Shown one piece after another: positions 33,601 through 43,675 of a DNA stretch of 64,000 nucleotides (positions are counted from its first letter, which is position 1; each line of letters starts with the position of its first letter). Position numbers and translations under genes: made by a program. Origin of the DNA: Sthenelais limicola (taxonomy: Eukaryota > Annelida > Polychaeta > Phyllodocida > Sigalionidae); assembly GCA_942159475.1 (NCBI GenBank), contig OW804094.1, forward strand, positions 22,295,323 through 22,359,322. Direction: 5' to 3'. The notes under the pieces were generated by a model, which saw only the letters and a program-made list of their open reading frames with translations, was not told where the DNA came from and made no database searches.

Positions 33601-36600
33601 TCAATTAACTTGCACACAGAATGTATCATCTTGAACGTCTAGAAGTTGTTCCTAAATCATCCTTTGTTCTCCATTAGGTGAAGCACTTCGAGCAAGTATG
33701 GGGGCAAAAGTAAGTATATGCTTTTATCAAGTATTATTTTTCACTTAGTACTCATGTTCGGATTTCTTATTCGGTTATGAAGTTTTTCTGAGACGAGGAT
33801 GATCACCCCTCAGGCCCTGTCATTATTTTTATTCGTTTATCAAATTATAGTAGCAATATGAAATTTTAGAACTGATTATGTAGAAAAAACCCACAAGTGT
33901 ATCTAATTATGAGTACAATTTTATGATAGACCTGTATGTTTTCTATTGAAATGGGACGATTAAGTAGAGACAATTAAACTATTCTCTTTGTGATTCAAAT
34001 TCTTTTGTCTTTGAAGGAGTTACATTAGTTCATATTTCTCTCTTGTTCCTGTTGTGTGAACAGAAACTTTATTTTGTATTCTTTGTCTTTGTTTCTGATC
34101 ATGTTCTCTCTTTCTCTGCAGAGCCAACCAAGAGAAGCCAGCACCCCCTACTGCATCATCACCAAGCCCTACCTCCCTCAAGTCCAGCGTTGCCGCAAAC
34201 AACCCTGTGTTATCAGCCAGTCTAAGCGCCAAACCGCCACCCATGGTGGCCGCTTCCAACACCCCCATACCCTCCTCCTCTGCCAAGGCTACCAAACCGG
34301 CGAAAGCTACACTTGTATCTACCATGCTCAAGCAAAGGAATATTTCTCAGAATGTTGCTGTGTCTTCAGCTGCCACAGGGACATCGTCGAGTAGCTCTGG
34401 TGCAGTGGTAACTACTGCAGCAACAGCTGCTGCAGCAGCACTGGCAGCAACGTTTCCTGACAAAACTGTGGCTACTGTGGCCACCACCTCCTCATTGCCT
34501 GCTGACAAGGCATTACCTGTTGCTACATCCTCCTCCTCCCCGCAGGAGAAATCTGTTCCAGCGACTGGGCCCCAGGTGCAGGTCACCTCTGTCGCCGTTG
34601 CTGGTGTTGCACCTTCTCATATGCCGTCTGTTGCTCCGAGCGCAGCGCAGACAAGGAAATCATCTGCCTTGCCCCAGTCAGTAGCTGTGACCAGCTCTAC
34701 TGTGGCAACTACCACACCTGACATTGTTAACAGGCCTGCCGCTACAACTGTAGTCTCGGCAGCGCCGGTACTCTGTGTGTCCAGTAGTTCCTCCTCTCAA
34801 CCCCTTGACACAGGTCAAACAGTTGGTACAAGCCAAGGGGTCAATGTGTACTCATCAATCAAAACAATATCCTCAAATGTTAGTAAAGCAGTAAGCAACT
34901 CTTCTCCACAAGTTGTGACAAAAATTGTGACGTCGCCGGGTGCTTCTGCCCCTGGCAAACCTACTATGACTGTAGTAAGAGCCACTGCTACCACACCCAC
35001 GGTCAAAACTGTGGCTGCTGTCAGTGCTGTTAGAACTGTGACTGCTACTGCGTCAGTAAGAACAGTCTCCCAGGCATCTGCTGCAGCGGTGGCCAGTTCT
35101 GTTGCCTCCAGTAGCAAGTCAGTGCCTCCAGTGGTCACCAAACCTGTCACTGTGACTACAATGCGAACTGTTCCAAAGCCTGTCTTGTCAGAATCTCCTT
35201 TGTTGCAACAACTTAAGCGTCCTGTTGATCAAGAGTCCGGGGCTGTGTCACCGGTTGCCGGTGCTAAGCGTGCCCGCACTGAGCCACCAGTACCCACCCG
35301 TGTCACCGCCGGTGTTACCGGACCAAAAACTGTCGCCCTACATAAAGCTCAGAGCCAGAATGTGAGGCAAAAGGTAATCACTTCCTCCAACACCACCACC
35401 CCTGCCCCTAGTAACATTTCACCACATTGGCCTCGTATTCTACAGCGCCCCCCTCAGCAGCAAACACGGACTTTAGCTCAAATCAGGGCTCAAACGGCTG
35501 AGAAAAGGCAACTGCAACAACAACCACAAGCACATGGCACACGCACCTTGGCACAAATCAAAGCTCAGACACAGGCCCGCAAACTAAAGACCAACCAAAC
35601 TAATGCGCGGTTGGCAGCCACCAAAACTGTGGTGGTGACGAGTTCGGGTGTGACAGTCATGGATGGACTACAGACTACAAGGGAGGCCACTCACATGCCA
35701 TTCCCCCAAAGCAGTGCTCAGGAGACAACCACAATACAGCCTCGGTACAGTCAAAGCTCCCCGGCTGTCCGACAACAACACCAGACTGTCAATACCACCG
35801 CTGTACAAAATAAATCTAGTATGATCTCCATGTTACCACAAAGCAGCAACAAATCACCTAGTCCTTCTAATAGTGTGCTCATACAGCAGCAGGAATCCAC
35901 TTCTCGGCCTCCAAGTCGAGCATCTACTCCTGTTGTAGTGTCGAGCCACCCTGGGCAGACCTATGTTGTACAATTACCCGACCCCCAACCCTCTCCCACC
36001 ACCAGCGAACCTCCTGTTAAACTGGTTATCAAGCAGTCAACACAGAACATCCATCATCTCCAGCCTGGCAGTTCTATGTCAGTAAACAATACCTCAGTTG
36101 CCCAAACAACAACTTATATTATAGCCGACCCCAAAAATGGTGGTTCAGCTGGAAGTAGCCACCACCACCACCATCACCACCACCACCACCACTCCTCCTC
36201 CTCCTCCCACCATCACCAACACCTGAGTCAGTCACCCTCTGTCTCCTGTACCAGCACCCCCACCACCACCTCCACCACACACCAGCCAACCACTCACTCT
36301 CACCACAAGACCCCAACACATTCTAGCACTACCTCATCATCCACACCCACCAAAACGGGTGGCTTAACCAAGAAGTTCATCCGTGTCACATCACCCAATG
36401 GACCGAGCCATTTTTTATTGTCGACAAGTGACGGCGACAGTGGGGGAGGGGAGAGCGACTCAAGCGATGGCACCGTGCTGAGTGGCACAGTGTTGAGTCG
36501 CCCCGCCAGTGCTGATGTCTCAACTTCTGAGTGTTCAGCCGCGGCACCAGTGCAAACTGCCAGGTTCACCCCTCCTCGCGCCTCCAGCGCCCCACCCGCC

Positions 36601-37197
36601 GTCACGGAGAGCAAGAAAGTTATCAAAGCCATCCTCATCACCAAAGCTAAGGGTACTAATAACTATGTCATCACCACCCCAAAGTCACCCCCTGCTGTAA
36701 ACAAGGATCATGGTGCCGAGGCTGCCTCAGCCGCGGCAGCTGTGGCTAGCAAAATCCCGGTGTCGCTACACTCGGTGGCTAGCATGTCCAACCACACGCT
36801 CACACAAGTGCTCAGAGGCGAAGTCTCCAGCTCGGGACTCGTTACGACTAAGCACCTTGTGAACCACAACCATGACCAGTCAGTGGCACACAACCAGAGA
36901 GCCAGTCCTCTGGTGCAAACAGTCCAGGCTGTTCCTGGTCCACTGGTTGCCACTTCAGCAGTGACGAGTCAGTCTGTACCCATTGACAGTTCAGCCAAGG
37001 CAGAGCAAGGCGAGCCGCCGGGCCAGTCGGGCCCAGCCACCGGCCAGCCCGGGGAAAAGTGTGGCAAGAGTGGGAGCGGTCCCTCCTGTGCCTGTGGTCT
37101 CAAAGCTTTGGTCAGGTGTATGAAATGTAGAGCCTTCTGTCACGATGACTGTACGGGACCTTCTAAGCTTTGTGTTACCTGTTTAATTACAGCCTGA
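18552..37197 (+). CDS. ASXL: ASXL, Additional sex combs-like chromatin protein (11 exons)
   Basis: Exons 18552-18647, 20264-20346, 22738-22846, 23590-23722, 25948-26190, 27096-27244, 29723-29946, 31652-31725, 32781-32857, 33678-33709, 34122-37197 sum to 4296 nt: 1431 codons plus stop, with every phase matching. Domains: HARE-HTH (residues ~17-96: [49 protein letters not shown]), DEUBAD (~290-405: [36 protein letters not shown]), a long Ser/Thr/Pro/Ala-rich region with two RTLAQI(R/K)AQT motifs like the ASXL TLA-D/Q-IK motifs, a His-rich tract, and a C-terminal atypical PHD finger ([16 protein letters not shown]). ASXL proteins bind and activate BAP1 through the DEUBAD to remove H2A ubiquitin. 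The start is the first ATG after an in-frame TAA at 18540; ATG 18573 (1424 codons) is an alternative closer to vertebrate starts. Single Asx/ASXL genes are usual in invertebrates. Confidence 0.95.
18648..20263. other. ASXL intron 1
   Basis: AT-rich, no repeat family of this window seen; ORFs at 19731-19997 and 20010-20207 show no recognisable protein. Confidence 0.6.
20264..20346 (+). CDS. ASXL: ASXL exon 2 (HARE-HTH)
   Basis: Acceptor tgcag, donor gtgagt. 27 codons plus two bases of the winged-helix-like HARE-HTH, colinear with vertebrate ASXL. Confidence 0.95.
20347..22737. other. ASXL intron 2
   Basis: 2.4 kb, AT-rich, without a recognised element or second gene. Confidence 0.6.
22738..22846 (+). 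CDS. ASXL: ASXL exon 3 (HARE-HTH end)
   Basis: Acceptor tttcag, donor gttagt. Encodes [20 protein letters not shown] and [14 protein letters not shown], the most conserved part of the domain. Confidence 0.95.
23307..23535 (+). mobile_element. MITE-A copy upstream of ASXL exon 4
   Basis: Slightly eroded copy; its right end (aaaatctgacc) lies 55 bp upstream of the exon 4 acceptor. Confidence 0.8.
23590..23722 (+). CDS. ASXL: ASXL exon 4 (acidic linker)
   Basis: Acceptor ccttcag, donor gttagt. 44 codons plus one base; acidic ([16 protein letters not shown]), ending in Lys-rich residues. Confidence 0.9.
23785..24395 (+). repeat. ~70-75-bp tandem repeat, about eight copies
   Basis: Units combine a CT-rich block (tctctctcccttcttctcta) with 'tttcctgggtaagaccataa'; lengths vary in the CT part. 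The 3' end joins the dispersed repeat 24367-24540. Confidence 0.85.
24367..24540 (+). mobile_element. SINE/tail-like dispersed repeat ending in (CACT)n
   Basis: Contains 'gatcataaactgcctccct', 'cccgcccttgatataacc' and 'gttgataagagcctaaagca', then about 74 bp of (TCAC)n. Other copies: 25274-25460 and 40622-40735. Such tails are common in mollusc genomes; the family was not identified. Confidence 0.7.
25274..25460 (+). mobile_element. Second copy of the (CACT)-tailed repeat
   Basis: Includes one unit of the CT-rich tandem repeat, the same 'cttgatataac...gataagggcgtaaag' core and a short (TCAC)n tail. Confidence 0.7.
25663..25815 (+). repeat. CCCTTCC-type polypyrimidine stretch
   Basis: Low-complexity C/T on the plus strand; produces long but meaningless ORFs on both strands. 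Confidence 0.85.
25948..26190 (+). CDS. ASXL: ASXL exon 5
   Basis: Acceptor cttgcag, donor gtaagt. Two bases, 80 codons, one base. Pro/Ser-rich with a basic patch ([12 protein letters not shown]) that could serve as a nuclear localisation signal. Confidence 0.9.
26355..26470 (+). repeat. Possible Tigger/pogo-like terminal repeat
   Basis: Begins CAGTGGAACCTCTCTATTGA and contains a nearby inverted 'ggtctcattagaggg', a signature of pogo-type MITEs in many animals. The far end is not clear. Confidence 0.4.
26440..26565 (+). repeat. ~60-bp imperfect tandem duplication
   Basis: The segment 'tattctattgaagta...gatagaat(a/g)tagtc...gtagaaaat' occurs twice in succession. Confidence 0.7.
27096..27244 (+). 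CDS. ASXL: ASXL exon 6
   Basis: Acceptor tttacag, donor gtaagt. Ends with [14 protein letters not shown], conserved upstream of the DEUBAD in ASXL proteins. Confidence 0.9.
27245..29722. other. ASXL intron 6
   Basis: Contains a ~95-bp spaced duplication (28335-28400 and 28433-28495, 'ggatattccagaaa(a/g)gcatgg...') and the foldback 28951-29085. Otherwise AT-rich, with no gene seen. Confidence 0.6.
28951..29085 (+). repeat. Long foldback (hairpin) sequence
   Basis: The arms GGAACATAGC...AAGGGGGAAGTCTGTACACTT and AAGTGTACAGACTTCCCCC...TTTGTTCC pair over about 60 bp each, around 'gggcgttagccc'. 'ttacaccccatt' to the right recurs inverted as 'ggggtgtaata' at 29265-29275, so the element may extend to about 29280. 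Confidence 0.8.
29723..29946 (+). CDS. ASXL: ASXL exon 7 (DEUBAD first part)
   Basis: Acceptor cttcag, donor gtttgt. Encodes a basic stretch (PRRNHRRKL) and the DEUBAD start [20 protein letters not shown], followed by [12 protein letters not shown]. Confidence 0.95.
29981..30426 (+). mobile_element. TIR element rich in GCGCT/GAGCG words
   Basis: About 446 bp with imperfect inverted ends (GGTGGGATCCCACTGG; CCAGTGGAATCGCACC) flanked by TAA at 29978-29980 and 30427-30429, a PIF/Harbinger-like 3-bp duplication. The interior carries many GCGCT, CGCTC and AGAGCG words in both orientations. It starts 34 bp after an ASXL exon donor. Confidence 0.7.
30838..31066 (-). mobile_element. MITE-A copy, reverse orientation
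   Basis: Starts tatgggtcagattttcag and ends ctgaaaatcttacccatat; inner blocks are the complement of the 3596-3832 copy. Confidence 0.85.
31271..31549 (+). mobile_element. hAT-like GGGCAAGT MITE, second copy
   Basis: CAGGGCT...AGCCCTG ends with CATTA on both flanks; the interior closely follows the copy at 6646-6906, with a different central ~50 bp. Confidence 0.75.
31652..31725 (+). CDS. ASXL: ASXL exon 8 (DEUBAD, NEF region)
   Basis: Acceptor tttacag, donor gtaaac. Encodes [20 protein letters not shown], matching the conserved NEF loop and helix of ASXL DEUBAD that contacts BAP1/ubiquitin. Confidence 0.95.
32410..32438 (+). repeat. 14-bp perfect inverted repeat (hairpin)
   Basis: CGAAAATGAGTGAT, one A, then its exact complement. 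Intronic. Confidence 0.85.
32781..32857 (+). CDS. ASXL: ASXL exon 9 (DEUBAD end)
   Basis: Acceptor ttttag, donor gtcagt. Completes a Gly codon, then [20 protein letters not shown] and DPWK, colinear with the vertebrate 'E...PWKE' segment. Confidence 0.9.
33188..33531 (+). mobile_element. MITE-C family, complete 344-bp copy
   Basis: AGGGGATTTGCATG...ATGCAAATCACCT flanked by AT. It carries a POU octamer in each end and AAAATGGCGGCT (YY1-like). Lies in ASXL intron 9. Confidence 0.85.
33678..33709 (+). CDS. ASXL: ASXL exon 10 (32-nt microexon)
   Basis: Acceptor cattag, donor gtaagt. [10 protein letters not shown] plus two bases; matches the vertebrate 'EQFFE.FYG.K' end of the DEUBAD. Confidence 0.85.
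34122..37197 (+). CDS. ASXL: ASXL exon 11 (disordered region and PHD finger)
   Basis: Acceptor ctgcag at 34121; one base completes Lys, and the frame then stays open to TGA at 37195-37197. Very rich in Ser, Thr, Ala, Val, Pro. Contains TLAQIRAQT and TLAQIKAQT motifs, a His/Ser tract (about 36160-36220), and the PHD finger [20 protein letters not shown] followed by [13 protein letters not shown] at the extreme end. A giant last exon is typical of ASXL genes. Confidence 0.95.
36160..36224 (+). repeat. CAC/TCC codon repeat coding for His and Ser tracts
   Basis: Eleven consecutive His codons, five Ser codons, then more His within ASXL exon 11. The size is likely polymorphic. Confidence 0.9.
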
Positions 37198-40030
37198 TTT
37201 TTTTCAATTTCCGGCTTAGAAAATTAATACTACTACCCCTAGAGCTATGGTTCGGCTTTAAAACAACCAATTCGACAAGCAATCCTCTCGATCAAGTCCA
37301 ATGTTAAAAAACCTACTTCTCTTATTAGTCTCCCGGATGACAGACTTCTTTCCATCGCATATGTACATGTAGCCATTCATGAATCGTCAAAACAAGTATT
37401 ATGAAACAGTAGTGAACTCATAACGGTACAACTGGAAGTTGGTGATGTTTTTTTTTACTATGGAAATATCAATGAAGGAAGTATATATATCTGGATATAC
37501 CTCTGTAGCTTGGTGGACCTAGTTTGTGTCTAGGTTACAAATAGTCTTTTCACTTGGAAATATTGAATACATTATTATATTCGGGTCGTGCTGGCTTTCC
37601 TCACTATTTGTGTGAATGTATTGGTTAAAAATAGAAATAGCTGAAATATTGTCCTTTCACTAAGAAAAAAAAATGAGAACATTGTCAACGCCTATTAATG
37701 TACATGTACAAACATTTTTCACATATGACTTGTATATCTAATACTTCAAAATGTTGCATTTAATTACATCTTCCTGATCTCAAAGAAAATAAATTGGTCA
37801 TAGATGGTCTACCAAATTATTTGGAAAAAACCTGTTAGGAATGTACCATTGTATTTCAAAAACAAGTGGAAAGAACACAACTTACTTGGGAAAGACTATT
37901 GATGACTGTATCGATGATTATTATTGATACGCAACATATATAATATTGGCTCTCCTTGCATCGTGGTCTCTGTGGAGCGATTGGATTGTGATTCGACTTG
38001 GATTATCTCCAGAATTGTCCTTTTTTTTCTGTTAACTTTGTTTTTTGTCAAAATGAAATTGTACTTGTACATGTTGAATGGTTATCTCTAGAAACAAACA
38101 AAGGTGCATTCTGGTTGACAGGGTTTATGCGTGCCTTCTGAAGCACGCACCCAAAGCACTCTTGACATAAAGGGTTTACCATCTACACACCTAGTTACTG
38201 TGTACTGCGTCTAGATCCTATTATAATGATAATACCTAGTTCTCCTAACCCCCCTTCTATAAAAAAAACAAACTTGTATGAGCGCACTGCATTGAATATC
38301 CTAGGGTAAAAGTACAAGGTCTCCCTCCATCTGAACATTGAACATTGGAAGACTGATATTACTAATTAGCAAACAGTGTTATATGATGGGTTGTGTATTT
38401 ATTATGACACTGCGAGTCAATGATAGTGTAAAATTCTTCTGGTCTTGGTATGTCAGAAGTGTCTTGTGTTCACTGAGACAAATTTATTTAGAATTTTACT
38501 ATGTCTATGTATTCGCCAAATGACGACTCTATCGTATGTTGATGGTCACAGGTTGGGTTTCTAGAAATGGATTTGTTTTACACTAAAATGCTACACATGA
38601 CTGCTCTAAAGTTACTTTAGAATTTCACTTTTTATATGAATTGTTTGTTATGAGACCAAATTTTGATAACGTCTTCATGAGCTCAAATTAAATTTTTGTT
38701 AGGTTATGCTAAATTTACATCGCGATTTTTTTATTATTTTTTTTTTTTATACAGACTTTTTTTTCTCTCACTTTCGATAATGTATCATCATTCATTGACC
38801 AAGTCTTGGTATCGCTGGACACTCTAATATACCCGTAGTAAACTTCATTTGGATGTCTATTTCTCTATGTCTTTGTACCTATTAACTCCCCTAAAAAAAA
38901 ATTTCCATTGATTTGTATGTATATCAAAATATACATTGTATAACTACATAAAGAATTTTTTTATTGATTTGAGTGCGTGACACCCCCTAGTTATTTCCCA
39001 AACCGGCTGTGCCAGAATGGGATACATAAATTAATGTTGTTAATCATGGTATGATAAGAGAAAATATATCGACTCTATTGGATGTTTTTCCTTTGAACTT
39101 ATTATGTACAATACTATGGCAAATGGAGAGTAAACTAAAGATTAAACTGTGGGTCTCTACCAGTGTTTTGGTGGTTGGGAATTTGATGTTGTGAGCCTGG
39201 ATGGGACGCCTTGGAATTCTAGATCGCTGGTCGTCCATGCACTGTTGATATTAACCTTATTGTTGGGCTATGAACTGGCGAGAACATGTGTGAATGTAAA
39301 AACAAAACCTTTCTTTGGACATTAAGTGATACATAACTAGAATGGGTGTGATATATTATTAATAATATCGAGTGTGTGTTTTGTTACATGATGCTCATGG
39401 CACCAGGTTCGAGAGCTTCAGGGGTGCCGGCATTTAAGAGCGAGGTATGGAAAGGAAGGGACTAACAAGTGAACAATAATATATCTATATATAGGTGTGT
39501 ACATGTATACGTGTGGGTCTTGCTGGATATTGAGAGTCGGCAAGATGGGTGGTGAGGTGTTCAAAAGTCCTATGGATCTTAACATAAGCGTGGAAGAACG
39601 CACGAGTCCAGGCACTCGTTTTACTTTTACGTTCTTTTTTTTCTATTTGTGAAGTATATATGTGAAAGGTGGTGAACGTCTCATTGGAAGTATGAATCGG
39701 TCGCGCGCTAGCCTCTTGTACGCGTGTGTGTATAAGGGAGATCTGAACTAAAAGCTCATCTGAGACTCCCAAAAGTTATTAGTATAAAACTCTGTGGCGC
39801 AGTGGTATATTAAACCTAAACCATTCAAGATAATAATCATGCCATCAGTTTTTATTCCTTTCTTCATTTATAACTGAACACAACCTTCTCTACTACATAC
39901 AGTCCTTTTCATCTTTTTAAAAGATGCGAATGACAAGTCACGACAAGATAAATTTATGAAGTTTATTTCATAAGGGTTTCCTTGTAAAAGAAAACAAATG
40001 ATGATACAAATCCTAAGATGTGTGTAAATA
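37198..40030. other. ASXL 3' UTR and intergenic sequence
   Basis: AT-rich with no gene seen. AATAAA at 37788-37793 is a plausible poly(A) signal but not the only one. The ORF at 39485-39772 (minus) has no recognisable content. Confidence 0.5.
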
Positions 40031-40039
40031 GTCGTTTAG

Positions 40040-40110
40040 CCGCCAGGGGGTGTTAGTGCTTCTGTCGAACGCTAGGTGGGAGCACTGATCTACTACTGGC
40101 GCCTTGTGGA
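40040..40110. promoter_or_regulatory. Cluster of CTCF-like motifs (candidate insulator)
   Basis: Three sites in 70 bp: CCGCCAGGGGGTG (40040-40052, plus), CGCTAGGTGGGAG (40070-40082, plus) and the complement of GGCGCCTTGTGG (minus, about 40098-40109). Each partly fits the animal CTCF core. Position between ASXL and the next gene would suit an insulator; function is inference. Confidence 0.35.
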
Positions 40111-40621
40111 GGTGGCATTATCTGGTGTAAGAAAGCAGAACTAGACGTCGGCGTAAAATGATGAGTAAAGTGAATAGTATTTTACACCTCGAGTTCAGCT
40201 TTTATTTTGATTCTGCTTTTCCTGATTCATCTTATAAGGAAATGGGTGCTCATATTATTATCACCCTGCATCCAAGTGTAGGGATTCGCGATAAAGTCTC
40301 TTGCAACTACCTCGTCCTGAATCAATTCATGAGTATCATATTTTTAATGTTTTAGAGACTGGGCGATTCCCTAATTCCCATCTTATGAAGCGTGTAATTT
40401 CAATTCTTTCCTTAAAAATAAGGGTATTCTATTATATCAGACATTATTGCATTTCGTAGGCCTTATCTTGCTTCGTAAATCTAGTACTTACGTCTGTATA
40501 CTAATAACTCCATAATTTCTTTTAGAACAACCAAACGATAGGTGGGGGCGAGATGAAACAATTTTTTTAAAAAGGGGGGGGGGTAAATTTAGCCGTATGC
40601 TTAATTGTAGGGAACATGATA

Positions 40622-40735
40622 TACTATATGGGATGATCATAAACTCACTCCCTCTCAGCTCTCCCGCCCTTGATATAACCATCTTAAATGTGTTGATAAG
40701 GGCGTAAAGCAACCAATCTCACTCACTCACCTATA
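40622..40735 (+). mobile_element. Third copy of the (CACT)-tailed repeat
   Basis: 'gatcataaactcactccctc', 'cttgatataaccat' and 'gttgataagggcgtaaagca' followed by a short TCAC tail. Confidence 0.75.
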
Positions 40736-42678
40736 CTCATATCATCATGGAAACGACTTCCCCAACCCTGGCAACTAAGACAATTGTGTTCAATGAAAGA
40801 AATATTCTACTTCTGACTCACCTCGGAATAATCACAGCCTGGATCTTTGGACTGGTTGTAATAATACCTGAAAATAATAATTTGGTTTATGGAGGGAGGG
40901 GGGGGGGGGGGCATTTTTCCTGCAAGGGCTCTGAATCTGACATTTCACACAGGTTCTCTATAGGTAAGCTCAGAAGAAAAAAAATAGAAACATTCAGAGA
41001 AAAATTGAATTAAAAATATTTTCCATCCAAGTTCAAACTGCTTGGCAGAGTAGGTATACCCGACTTATGCTCCGGTTTTTCTTAAATGACTCCCTCACTC
41101 ACAAAGCTTGGAATTCTGGCATTTTAACAGACAACTGAGGAAGCTATATTTTATTATTATGGAAGAAATAATCACACCTTGGAATGATCTAGGTATTTCT
41201 CGAGTAATTCTTGGTCAGTTTATGAATGACCCTGACAGTTTTAATTTATGATCTAGAATAGCAGTATCACTTAAGTTAATAAGATGGATGAAATTTTCCG
41301 GCAAGTAGTGCCATAAATAATGTATTTTCTGAAGTTCAAGTAAAACAGTTTAAAACACTGGCCCTTCCCTCGAGAAAACTGAATTCTGGCATTTTAACAG
41401 GCTCTACCTACTGCCAGTGGAATCGAAACAAAATGTGCCCATGTGTCTCACCTGAACCATCGGCTTCCTTCAACTAGCTATGCCACAACGTTAATTGCTG
41501 CCTCCAATCCCTCACAATCTGATCATAAGTTTAATACATGATAGTATGCGTTATATTATATTGGCCTTGGATGGATCAATGAGATAAAAACCGACAGGTT
41601 CCTTTAATTCCTATACAATTCTTGTCAACGGCTACGATACCTTTTCACCTGCATTAACCTTCTTCCCTGTTTTCACAAAATTTAATCACTAACACCCTCG
41701 ATTAGGGTTGGTTAGGGACAAGTCAAACAATGTTTACGTTATTCGATCCCCAAACAACTCCTCCCCTCCCTAATTGCGTCTGGAACCAGCCATTTATGCA
41801 TTCCAACAAGTGAGACAAACCCTGGATTACCGCACTCCCAGCAGGGGTCTGCCAATCAAGCCATTGGGTGTGTGGCTTCTGGTGTTTCCCTGGGGGGAAA
41901 CCAGCTTCACATGAACCCGGACCCATGCGGGTGTTTACTGACCATGTATTAGGGTTTGGATGTGGTTTTTCCAGAGGCAACACTGGTTTATATAAATCAT
42001 CTAATTATTAAAGCTATAGTGTAGAAGCACCATGACTTTTGATTAAAAGATTTTATTCAAATATTTTTGGGAAGTCGCTGTTGGAGGACAGTGTCCCCTT
42101 TCTCAATATAGCGAATTTAGGGCGCCCCATCCCATTATATTTCCGACAAAAATTAAGAAAAATGAAAAGTTGAATGAATTTCCCAGAGATGTGCATTTTA
42201 TTCTGCTTTTACATTGATTACATATGTATATGTCAATAATACATATAACCAAGCCAAACTTTTAATTGACGTGAATTAATTCATCTGGTATCCTTATATT
42301 AATTATTCTTTCCATAAACAAGGGAAGGACAAGTGGCATTGTGTTAAGAACAAGTCTAGAATCACCATGGAATTCGTCAAAAACTTATTCCTATAATTTT
42401 TTTTTTTAATTTTTTTTTAAACCCACCTTTTCTGTGGGGTTGGACAAATTGGGGTTAGATCCCCACTCCCCCCCCCCCCCCCCCTCTCCAACCCAACAAT
42501 GGAAACACCACAGAAGGTAATGTTGTACACACGTATTGTTCCCCGACTCATTATGGCATAGAAGGGTTGCTTTATTCATGTTTATAGGACCACTCGTGTC
42601 ATGATAGGTGGCACTGAGTACAAAGCTGATCCAACAGCTTGGGTCGGTGTCCAGTGACTGTTTGCTTCACAGCTTATA
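40736..42678. other. Intergenic, no supported gene
   Basis: Holds a G run near 40896-40910, a duplicated 'tggaattctggcattttaacag'-type block (41108 and 41379) and poly-T/poly-C runs near 42400-42485. The minus ORF 41723-41983 has no family signature. Confidence 0.5.
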
Positions 42679-42908
42679 TATGGGTGAAATCTTCAGAAAA
42701 TGTACAATTCATCTTGACCAATCCTCTCAAATAACCCAAATCTAAGACAGAAATGAAGTTCAAAATACAGTTCAACATAACGGAACTGATATTATGAATC
42801 AACTTAATATCAAATATACCTAATATTTATCATTTTTCAGCCTAATTTTGCAGAATTTGATCAATGTGTAGAGTTGCCAATTGTACATTTTCTGAAAATC
42901 TTACCCAT
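42679..42908 (-). mobile_element. MITE-A copy, reverse orientation
   Basis: tatgggtgaaatcttcag to tgaaaatcttacccatat; inner blocks reversed relative to 3596-3832. Confidence 0.85.
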
Positions 42909-43494
42909 ATGCCCATTGATGGTTACACACGACGCCACTCCATCCATGTATTAAAACGCTGGAATAATTCATTCAGTCAGAGGGATCGTTTCGCAGATGG
43001 TGTATTCACGAGAGAGCGCCCGACCAGAGGTTTTCTAGACCCTCCAGCTCCTCGATCACTTCGGTGTTGGCCGGTCAACCGAAGCCAATCGATGACCATG
43101 TGGACAATAATCGATAATGTTCTGCTCATGCGGAATTGATTGGTTACACAAGGAAGTACTATTTCATTCGTGGAAGTATTTAGCCCAGTGAACTGTGGCT
43201 TCATTTCTTCAAAATCAGTATTTGATACGATTCTTTGGCCATATGGGGTGAAGAACTAAGACCGAGAAAAGAAGAAACTTGCTCACAAAAACCACGCTGA
43301 AATATTATCGCAGCACAACCAACTGATAAGAACTTGACAACAGGTTGCATGTAAACACAGAGAGAGAGATAGGGAGGTCGGACATAAACTAAGCATGCTA
43401 TTCTGACGCAGATCTTTAATAATTGGAAAAAAAGTTCAGTTATTTATGCATACACTGGGATCTGGTGTCCTTGGACATATTTTAAACAATTAAG

Positions 43495-43675
43495 ATGAAG
43501 AGGAAAGAATGTGTGTCGAAAGCCAACGCTTGGCAATTTTTATTTCTGGCGGTATTCAGTATTGCGAGCATAATGACTTTACCAGTTCCTCTTCTTGATT
43601 ACGAACTGAGCTCTGTGACAGTGGACTTTGATCTCAACAGGACTGCTATAGGATCCATCGTACCTTTCCCTCCAG
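43495..43675 (+). CDS. SVWC-ShKT gene exon 1 (signal peptide)
   Basis: ATG after an in-frame stop; 60 codons plus one base; donor gtaaac at 43676. The region around the donor is tandemly duplicated (second donor copy at 43740). Confidence 0.6.

Noticed and set aside
34347..36953. Minus-strand ORFs opposite ASXL exon 11
   Set aside because: Antisense shadows of a GC-rich coding exon.
34207..37197. Stand-alone 996-residue protein
   Set aside because: It is the last ASXL exon; splice phase and domain order show that the frame begins at 34122 and the ATG is internal.
39788..39812. tRNA A-box-like 'tggcgcagtggta'
   Set aside because: No matching B box or cloverleaf nearby; possibly an old tRNA-derived SINE head but unsupported.
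41723..41983. 86-codon minus ORF
   Set aside because: No recognisable family, no splice partners; composition resembles repeat-derived sequence.
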